Positions 56,301 through 64,000 of a stretch of 64,000 bases of DNA are shown in pieces. Each line of letters opens with the position of its first letter. The first letter of the stretch is position 1. Under the pieces are notes generated by a model. The model made no database searches. It was given only the letters and a program-made list of their open reading frames with translations, and had not been told where the DNA came from. The DNA lies in NCBI RefSeq assembly GCF_047496725.1, contig NC_132985.1:3897001-3961000 (forward strand). Direction: 5' to 3'. The stretch comes from Anoplolepis gracilipes (Eukaryota; Arthropoda; Insecta; Hymenoptera; Formicidae). A program made the translations under genes and the position numbers.

Positions 56301-58049
56301 AAATTGTAAAATACATCGTATACAGTTGACTGTATGTCAAGTACATATAATATAGATGCGTGGTAAAACAATATATGCTCTATTAAAGAATTTAGTTTCT
56401 TTTCATTAGTTTAGTTTCACTCGTCAGTGTGCGCTTCTCAAAGCTGAATCGTTTATATCGCAATCAAGAAACTCAAAGCACGTTAAAACAAAAAACGTTA
56501 CATTACGAAATAAATATATATGCTTCGATAGTTTGCATATCGGATATCAGTCCATGCTTTTGCGCGTGTGAACAATATTAATGTTACAAACAATTTTTGC
56601 ATTCAATGGTGCCCAATGCAATCGACTGTGTGTTTATCGGTTATTAATTTATCTGCCTGGTCGCAATCTATATACAGCGATTAATCAAGAAGCGAAGAGA
56701 GTTTTCGCGTGAGTCTCCGATAGAATCGCATCGAGAAAAAACGAGCCGCAAACTGAATATTGACACGAGACAGCCGGACGTTAATTCGAATGTAAATTTT
56801 ATCCACCAGCACGGCAGGTAGATCATAAATTTGAATAATATCAATATAGACCCGATCATTAAATCACACGCCGTCAGAGACGAGACAATTGACTGACGAT
56901 GACAGTTTTCTCGCCACTAATGACGCTTCTTACAACAGCTTTGTATATAAAGTGTGTCACTTGATTAATCTCAATTGTTTTTCTTAGAAAAAAAAAGTCT
57001 TGTCAAAAATCATTGTGCTATATCTAACCACACGATGGAACAAACTTTAGTCAACGAATACATAAACGTTATAAAATGACGTTAAATGACGACATTTCCG
57101 TCGAAGTGCCGACGTGTCAGCAGATTTCGACCGTTCGTTCGCATTTCCATAGAAACCTGAGTTCGTTCAACACGCCGGAAGTGTCGCGCTTTATCCGGAA
57201 ATGTCGCGGTAAGGACGAAACAGCTCGGTCGAAACGTCACGTCGATAAAAACTTCCCTGTATTCATTCCCGCGATACTCGCCCAAAAAAGCCATAGTCCT
57301 GCTGTCGTCGGCAGTTCCGACACGGAAGCTTTCGACGAGAACCCAACGATTTTTCGCCGTCATTTGTACAAGTTATCGCGGCCTTTGTTGAGCAAGGGTC
57401 ATTCTTCAAAAATTATCAGGTGAAAAGGAAGTACTGCACACCAACATGATGCGTGAGTTGCTGGCAATATTTCGCATTGACGTTTTTGATCGCGGTACAG
57501 CAAGTGGTTATAAAACCCGAAAAGCAGAGCGAGATGAGAAAAATAGAAAAGCGGGAGAGAGAAAGAGAGCAGAATTCATGATACAAATGCAAATAGATTT
57601 ATTGCGCACGTAAAAACTATGATGGAGTGTATTTTAAATCCTGTCCTAAATCGAACGTGGAAAAAAAAAACATGCAAGAGTGTATTGATGACCTAAAAAT
57701 AATTTTTTTTTATATATTTTGTTTATTTTTTGTGAGGAAAGTTGTCGAAAAGAAAATTTACTAAATACTCAATAAATCTCATTAAATTTTCCTCTTAATC
57801 TTTGAAAAATTTTACTTAAAAACGGGTTTATAAATAAAGCAAAAAATCTCAAGCTCTTTTTATCGCAACAAAATCGAAAAAATTTTTAACACACGTGCAA
57901 ATCTAATTAAATTGCCCGAATTGTTTTTATTTCGGATTTTTATGTAAACATAACTTTAATTGTTATATTGTTCTATTCGACAAAATAATACAACACAATA
58001 AGATACGAAGTAAGAAATTACTTGTAATTCAATATTTAAAAAAAAATAA

Positions 58050-58249
58050 AAAATAAAATAAATTTAGCTTTCGTATTCATCAATTATTTGTTACTTTTAA
58101 GATAAGAATAAGATTATTAGCGTTTTGTATTCTTCCATAATCTTCTAAAAAAAAAATAAAATAAATTTAGCTTTCGTATTCATCAATTATTCGTTATTTT
58201 TAAGATAAGAATAAGAATATTGGTATTTTGTTTTCTTCCATAATCTTCT
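58050..58249. repeat. Tandem duplication, period about 103 bp
   Basis: The block beginning AATTTAGCTTTCGTATTCAT at 58061 recurs at 58164 with the same following text (CAATTATTNGTTA, AAGATAAGAATAAGA, TTCTTCCATAATCTTCT). The two copies differ by a few substitutions and by the length of the A-rich lead-in. It is a recent local duplication of non-coding sequence. Confidence 0.9.
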
Positions 58250-61200
58250 TTTGTGAACATTTCATGTTTACAATCTAGATAAGTGATGTTCTGTAGTATG
58301 ACACTATGGTGACGGAAAAGAAGAAGAATCGTAGAAACTGAAAATTTTACATTATTTCTATGTCATTGTGAAATGCAAGCCATCCTTTCATCGCAAAGAA
58401 AAAGAAGTGGATACGAACGCGTAAACAGCAGAATTTTATCATTTAGAGTGTCAGCCACCTAAACTTGTCGCTTTTATTATGCGTATTGTGACGCGCATGT
58501 CAACGTCAATGCGTTCAAAAGCGTCAGCATATTTTTCTACGTTATATACATATGTATGTTATATACATATTTTTATTGATACTTCAAAATAAAAACAACG
58601 ATTCTGACACGAAAAAGTATAATTTCACTTTTAAAATATTCAAATACTCCGTACCATCACATGTACACTTTTATTTTCTGCTATTACATTAATATCAATC
58701 AGTTGAAGGAGAATTTAATATTTACCATGTCATCCAACCTATAACGTTAATAGGAGAGCAGTTCAAACACGAATGGATAATCAAATAAAAATTTATGGAA
58801 CGTTTTATCGCACAACTCGCGTCTCTCTTTGCAGAGAAAAATATTGGATATATTGCCATTATTAGATGGATAACTGATATTACGTAAATTTACTATAAAA
58901 CACTGGACGTTTTTGAAAATGATAGAATGGCCCGTTTAAACTTTTTTTTTTTTTTTAAATCGGAATTCTTCGGTTATATCGATTAAAACTAAATCGCTCG
59001 TAATTTAAACCAGGTCTCAACCGGATTGTGTGTAAAATCGTCGAATAATATTCACGCGGAAAATTTTGATGAATCTCACAATTTATCGTTCACAGACACA
59101 TATACACACATACATATCAAATAGCAGATATAAATAACAATATGATTATTTAAAGCAAAGAAATTTGTATGTATCTTTTATCTCGAAAAAATATCCAAAA
59201 TTTTTTCAATAAGTAAAAGCTATGAAAATTTGATATAAATGAAAATATACATTCATGTATATTATTATGTTTTGTATTAACATTATATAAAAGCATTAGA
59301 ACGATGCCGACGGCACTTTGTTAAAATAATAACAACATGAAACTTTGGATTTTATGTATATAAAATATAGTAAGTTGCCATACATTGTGTGACGATCGGT
59401 TTTAATTAACTTATTAAATATCCAATAACATCATTATCGTCTCACACTGTTATAATTATTATAATGTTTTTTGTTCAGAGTCTAAAAACATAATCATGAT
59501 AATCGCAAATATAAATTATACAATCTTATTAAAAAATTATAAATATAATATAAAATTACAAAATTAAAAATGTGATAATAATTATTTTAAATTATATTTA
59601 TATCTAATACACAAAATAGTATTAATTGAGCCAAGATTAACTTCTTTTAACGCGAGCAATTTTTAATCATAGCAGTTTAAAATAAATGACTTTTTATCAT
59701 AAACTATTCTTATAAATTAATTTAATAAGAAATTTTAAATTGACAATATTTACAGAAAGTTTTAATAAAAAAAATGGATAATACAAAAATAAAATCAATA
59801 ATTACGTTTTTATTCTATATATGTAAATGTGAGTGAAATATTAACATAAGAATTCGGGATTATTAGAAATAGAGTTGATTGTAAAAAGAGACAGATGTAA
59901 ACAATTGATTCATTTAAAAAAATCTTAAATCACCGCGAGTGTAAGAGCCGAGCGAGCGCACTGAAAGAAAGTAAAAGATAGAAAGAGAGGTCAGACAAGC
60001 GTGGCAGGAGGACTACGCCCAGGCCCTCCATCCTTTGAAAGCACTCCGACGTGTTCGCACGACTCCGTAGGAGCTTTCGGGTGGCTTTTCCTGGAGAAAA
60101 GTTCAGAGGAAGAGGCAATTTATCCTTCGCTTCGGGTAAAGACGCGGGCGTCGCGAAGAAATAGCCTCGGCGTGTATTTAACTAGAGGGGCCGAGCTCAA
60201 TCGATCGATCCTTCATTTTTTTCGCGCGAGTTGTTCTGAGTTACTCATAAGTGAAACACACGAGTTTTATCATCCTAGTCTCCCCTCCAAAATCTATTTC
60301 TATAAAATATATGACGTGCAAAAATCTTGGGTTATTGGGAGGAAGATGTACATGAAAATGACATCGATTAGAGTAGTGTAATTTATGCTAATTTTGCTTG
60401 TTTAATTGTAAAAAAGGTTATGGGAGCTACTTTGAAAATATGTAATACATCAATACAAAAAAAATCTTCCAAAAAAAGTTTTGAGAAAATATTTAAACAT
60501 GTCAGAAATTTTCTCTCTCTATCTTCCTCTTTCAATATTTCTCACGGAATATATTTCTAGAGAGAGAGAGAGAACACACAATAAAAAAAAAATCTACAAT
60601 TTCGTCCACTTTTAAATATAAATTTTTAAATTTCTCGAATGTCACGCTACGAAAATAAAATGTGCCTAAAAAAGTTTGCGACGAAGAGAATATAAGTATC
60701 TTAAAACAAATACTTTTAAGAAATATATTAAGAGTTCGCGGTTTGATTAAACAAAATGATAAAACTTGTGCTTAAGAAGTTTATTACACGAGTTTATTAA
60801 CTTTACTACAAATCGAATAAATAATTTAATTTCACTTCTGTATTCTTGTAATACCTTGGAATAAAAAATTATTAATGCTACATCATTGATTATAGATGTG
60901 CTTATTTGTTTTCAATGCGCTCAAATATATATTTTTTTAAAATTTCATCATAAATATATATATTTGTGTGTATTAAATCAAAAGAGTATATTCTCCAAAA
61001 TAAAATACGCCATATGTAATCACTTCAATTTGTATATACACATTTTAAAATTAAAACTGACATTATTTTTTAAATAGAAGAGCATTTGTTAGAAAAGGCC
61101 TTTCTAAAATTGAATATTGAATAAGTGAAAAAGTAATCACATTTTTCTTCTTCAATATTAAATATTCATATCAATATTAAATTGACGTATAGATATTGTC

Positions 61201-61555
61201 TATTATTGATGTCACTTCATAGTAATAAATTGTTTTCATACAACCGTCCGATATAAACAATCAAAAAATATCAAACTATCAATCAATATTTTAAGAATAA
61301 ATTGTCGATAAAATAATAATCAGGTCAGTGTACGCTTGTTTGGCAACAGCTTTGATCGGTGTGACAGAATGAATGCCCGTTAGTAAGAAGAGTATCTACA
61401 TTTCAAGAAAAAGATAATTAAAATGATTATATTCTCTGGCGAAATAAAAAAAAATTGACGCGATTGCAAGAACCGGCCATTTCCATAGTGGTTGCGAAAG
61501 GGAGTTGGCGAAGGTGAGCGATAGATGAAGACCGATAGGCGAAGAGGCGAGGCGT

Positions 61556-61561
61556 ACTCAC
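61556..61561 (-). other. Candidate splice donor at the edge of the GC-rich block
   Basis: Minus-strand sequence GGATAGCAAC|GTGAGTACGCC is a consensus donor. Like the confirmed receptor donor, it has C at the last exon position. It marks the transition from GC-rich to AT-rich sequence, as expected where a leader exon meets a long intron. It has not been shown to be used. Confidence 0.4.
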
Positions 61562-61740
61562 GTTGCTATCCCGGCGGGTGGGCACATTGCCCGCGGGCGT
61601 CGATGAGGAGTAACGCCGAAGGACGAGCTACCGTATCCCGGGCGTCCTATGTACCGAACACGAGGACTTGGCGCGCCGTGCCGATTTACCCGCAGCAGTC
61701 CCGAGTCCTCGCCGCGTGGACGTAACGCACCCGCACATAT

Positions 61741-61860
61741 CCCCGACGTCGTCGTGGTCGTCGTCGTGGTCGTTGTAGTTGCTGTCGTCGTAATCGTCGT
61801 CCTCGTCCCGGTCCGCGCCGCCGTCCTCGTCCTCGTCACCGTCGCCGTCGCGTCGTGGTC
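61741..61860. repeat. Interrupted GTC/CGT triplet repeat
   Basis: About 120 bp built from GTCGTC, GTGGTC and CTCGTC triplets. It encodes low-complexity V-, D- or T-rich frames depending on strand and frame. Confidence 0.9.
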
Positions 61861-62680
61861 GAACCCCCGCGCGTAACAAGAACCAAGAACCGCGACTGTC
61901 GTCTGCCGTAAGGGTCAGCCGGGTAACGGGGCTTGGGTAGTTAGCCGGTGGTCGACCGGTACCGCCGCACTGCGGGTACGCGAACGGCCGGCCGGCCGGC
62001 AGTAGTGATCTGTAACACGAGGGATCGGTAGACGGCGCACCACCACACCAGCACCCACCAGACGCACCACCGACGGATATAGATAGCAGCCCCGAGAGGA
62101 GGAAGATCCGGACGGCACAACAGCACTGCTTCTAACAACGATTGAGGAGGAGACGCGCGACCGTTGCCTCCGCTACCAGGGTTTCGATGGCCCGAGAAAC
62201 GAGGAACTTCCGGGGGCAGCGACAACGGGGGCGAGCGCAACTGCCATCTTCAGCATCGTCGTCAGTGTCGCCGGGACCATCGACATCGTCGTCAACAGCG
62301 GCATCTTGCACAGCGCGGGCGTCATCTTCGTACTCGTCGTACTCGTAATCGTAGTCGTAGTCATCATCGTCATCATCGTCGTCCCTGTCGGGTTTCTCGG
62401 CAGCGGCGCGATCCTCTGGCTTACGCTGGCAGTCGTCGCAGCGATCATCGGCATCGCGCTCGTCGCAATCACGGTGCTCGCGGTAATCGGGCTCGCGCGC
62501 GATCTCCTCGGTCGTCCCTTCGTCATACTCGTGAAACGGGAATCCCGTGACGCGGGCCAGCTCGCCATAACCCACGGCGGAATTCAGCGGCCCCTGCCAG
62601 CCGCCAGCTCGACGAGCGCGGACTGTTACGGCCTCCTGGTGCTGCGCCGGTGATCGGTAGTTCCACCCTGTGCGATCCAA

Positions 62681-62735
62681 CTACCACCACTACCACCACC
62701 ACCACAGCTACTACCGCCAACGCCACTACCACTAA
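62681..62735. repeat. Interrupted ACC/ACT triplet repeat
   Basis: CTACCACCACTACCACC-type sequence with a few interruptions. Confidence 0.9.
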
Positions 62736-62947
62736 CGTACGATCGGTCACACCGATATCGCGCGCGGCGACGACGACGACACCCTTCTTCCGCCACCACC
62801 GCCGTTGTTCCCGTCTCTCGATTCTTCTTGCCGCCCTCGACGGCAAATTCCAGTTATTCGCGAGCGACGATGCGGCACACGCGGCGGCCCGCATAAGCGG
62901 CGGCCGCCTCTTCCACGAGGCCGACGACGATCATTCACCTAGAGAGC

Positions 62948-63000
62948 ACCCACCACTGCACCACTACTACCACCACCATCACCACCATTACCACTGGCCA
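62948..63000. repeat. Interrupted CAC/ACC triplet repeat
   Basis: CACCACTACTACCACCACC-type sequence that yields an artificial poly-His frame. Confidence 0.9.
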
Positions 63001-63096
63001 CCGCCACCCTTTAGGGGAAGCCACGTTGACCTCCTACTGACTTTCGTCTCCTCTGACATACCTTACTACTACTATTTCACCTCCGATTCTTCCCTC

Positions 63097-63120
63097 TATC
63101 TATCTATCTATCTTATCTAT
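63097..63120. repeat. (TATC)n tetranucleotide repeat
   Basis: Four to six TATC units with one interruption. Confidence 0.85.
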
Positions 63121-63444
63121 CCTTCCTTTGTTCTTTCTTCCAATCGACTCCGATACATCTATCCGACCAAACGAAACCACACTGATCCGGCCGTATCAAA
63201 CATTCCACCGATGACGGTCGAATGTCGCTCGACCTCCTCACTCATCATTCCGGCCGTTATTTCGACCTCTCGCTCGCCGAACGACGCGCCTCGGATTACG
63301 CCGCCTCTCCCGCGATTGTTGCCTGACCCGACATACGGCGCTCCACTGTTTCCACTCGCGATCCGCTACCGCCTGTTTCGCGCTCCCGGCGGATCCCAGC
63401 TGCCCAACTACTCTCCCTCGTTTCTCGCTCTTTTTCTCCCTCTT

Positions 63445-63468
63445 CTCGGTCTCGGTCTCGGTCTCGGT
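63445..63468. repeat. CTCGGT hexamer tandem repeat
   Basis: Four perfect CTCGGT units followed by a partial one. Confidence 0.9.
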
Positions 63469-63790
63469 CTTCCTCCTTACGCGCCTACGCGCCTACGTAC
63501 ATGCGTGCTTGTGCTTGTGCTTACCCGAATCCGGTGTGCCTGTGTTCGCGAGTGTGTACGCCAGTGCGTACGTGCGTGTCATTGCCACTCGATCAGTCAC
63601 TTTTTCCGGTGCGCGCTTTCGTTCTTTCCGATCCTTGCACCGCTACGAGTCCTGCACCAAGAAGTCGTGTCGGTGCGGCAGGCAGGCACTCCCAGGACGT
63701 ATCTCTCTCTCTCTGGCAATGTTCCGACCGAGCAACCCACCTTAGCACTGACGCTCTGCCCGTTTCGGGGGGTGTTGTGGCGAGAGCCGT

Positions 63791-63858
63791 GTCTGTCTCT
63801 GTCTCTCTCTCTCTCTCTCTCCTTCCTTCCCTCTCCCTATTTCTCTCTCATCCCCGCA
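63791..63858. repeat. CT-rich pyrimidine tract
   Basis: Starts with TCTG units, then pure CT, then mixed pyrimidines. The absence of stops on the plus strand here inflates spurious open frames. Confidence 0.85.
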
Positions 63859-64000
63859 CTCTCTCCTTCTCGCTCTCCTACCGCGCGTCGCGTCGGACAC
63901 CCTCTCGCATCCGCCACCGTGTTTTCTCCCTCTCGCTCCTACCCTACGCCGTCTCGTTCTCCGTACCACGGTTAGAGTCTCTCTCCGGTTAGAGCCCCGC

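Larger units (their letters stand above)
49527..61500. other. Non-coding stretch between the TIR element and the GC-rich right end
   Basis: AT-rich sequence with GC-richer blocks at about 51400-51900, 52200-52920, 55220-55960, 57060-57560 and 59930-60300. The 57076-57423 block is open on both strands (115 codons plus, 93 codons minus from 57363) but neither product resembles a family I know. The spans 49980-51050, 52950-54350 and 58250-59920 are AT-rich and hold nothing I can name. Confidence 0.5.
61562..64000 (-). promoter_or_regulatory. GC/CpG-rich block, possible promoter and 5' leader exon of the nAChR gene
   Basis: The composition changes sharply at about 61500 from AT-rich to strongly GC- and CpG-rich, and stays so to the window end. 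The block carries triplet repeats (GTC/CGT at about 61740-61860, ACC/ACT at 62681-62735 and 62948-63000), a CTCGGT hexamer array and long pyrimidine tracts on the plus strand. On the minus strand its left edge has a donor, AAC|GTGAGT, with the GT starting at 61561. This fits a long untranslated first exon or promoter of the receptor gene about 47 kb downstream on the same strand. It could also belong to another gene beyond the right edge, or to a plus-strand gene. No start site motif is clear. Confidence 0.4.

Noticed and set aside
62306..62653. Apparent multi-pass hydrophobic protein on the plus strand
   Set aside because: The V/I-rich run is the complement of the D/Y-rich repeat and has no real membrane-protein features.
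62132..62680. 182-codon minus-strand frame with a D/E/Y-rich acidic run
   Set aside because: The acidic run comes from a GTC/CAT-type triplet repeat, and the other two minus frames are also open. It has no motif and no clear splice sites. It more likely lies in a leader exon or promoter.
62650..63975. 441-codon plus-strand open frame, the longest in the window
   Set aside because: It is built from poly-Thr, poly-His, Ser-Leu and pyrimidine-repeat sequence and has no domain. Stop codons are rare in such sequence by composition, and overlapping frames are open on both strands.
1..64000. tRNA genes, CRISPR arrays, rRNA and common conserved miRNAs
   Set aside because: I saw no B-box or cloverleaf pattern and no spaced direct-repeat array. 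The miRNA seeds I know (let-7, miR-1, miR-9, bantam, miR-184, miR-279) were not found by eye.

Overview
This is a 64 kb piece of an insect nuclear genome, almost entirely non-coding. The background is AT-rich. CpG dinucleotides are common, the (GA/TC)n, poly(A/T), (TA)n and (GT)n tracts are long and frequent, and blocks of higher GC interrupt the AT-rich sequence. That composition and the one recognisable gene suggest a hymenopteran, most likely an ant. The species-level guess is inference from composition and from repeats that resemble ant repeats I remember, not from a search.

The only protein-coding sequence I can identify with confidence is one exon on the minus strand (14370-14627). It encodes the signal peptide and the N-terminal helix/first loop of an insect nicotinic acetylcholine receptor alpha subunit. 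The mature N-terminus best matches the alpha1 (Drosophila ALS) class. The exon ends in phase 0 at a consensus GTGAGT donor, the usual place for the first coding intron in this family. The remaining exons (rest of the ligand-binding domain, Cys loop, M1-M4) must lie beyond the left edge, because I could not find the next exon in 1-14369. That leftward stretch is therefore the 5' part of the first coding intron.

To the right, 14681-61561 is best read as a very long 5' leader intron or upstream regulatory region of the same gene. It is AT-rich and punctuated by GC/CpG-richer blocks, simple repeats, a terminal-inverted-repeat element (49021-49526), a degenerate repeat with internal subrepeats (about 36520-36840), a near-perfect 66-nt palindrome (28588-28653) and a tandem duplication (about 58050-58249). 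At the right edge (about 61500-64000) the sequence becomes strongly GC/CpG-rich and full of triplet repeats, with a minus-strand GTGAGT donor at its left boundary. This is a plausible promoter/5' UTR exon for the receptor gene, but the link is inferred.

Apart from the receptor exon, the open reading frames are short, repeat-driven or no longer than chance predicts. I found no tRNA, rRNA, CRISPR array, intact transposase gene or convincing second gene. A few splice-bounded candidate exons are reported at low confidence.
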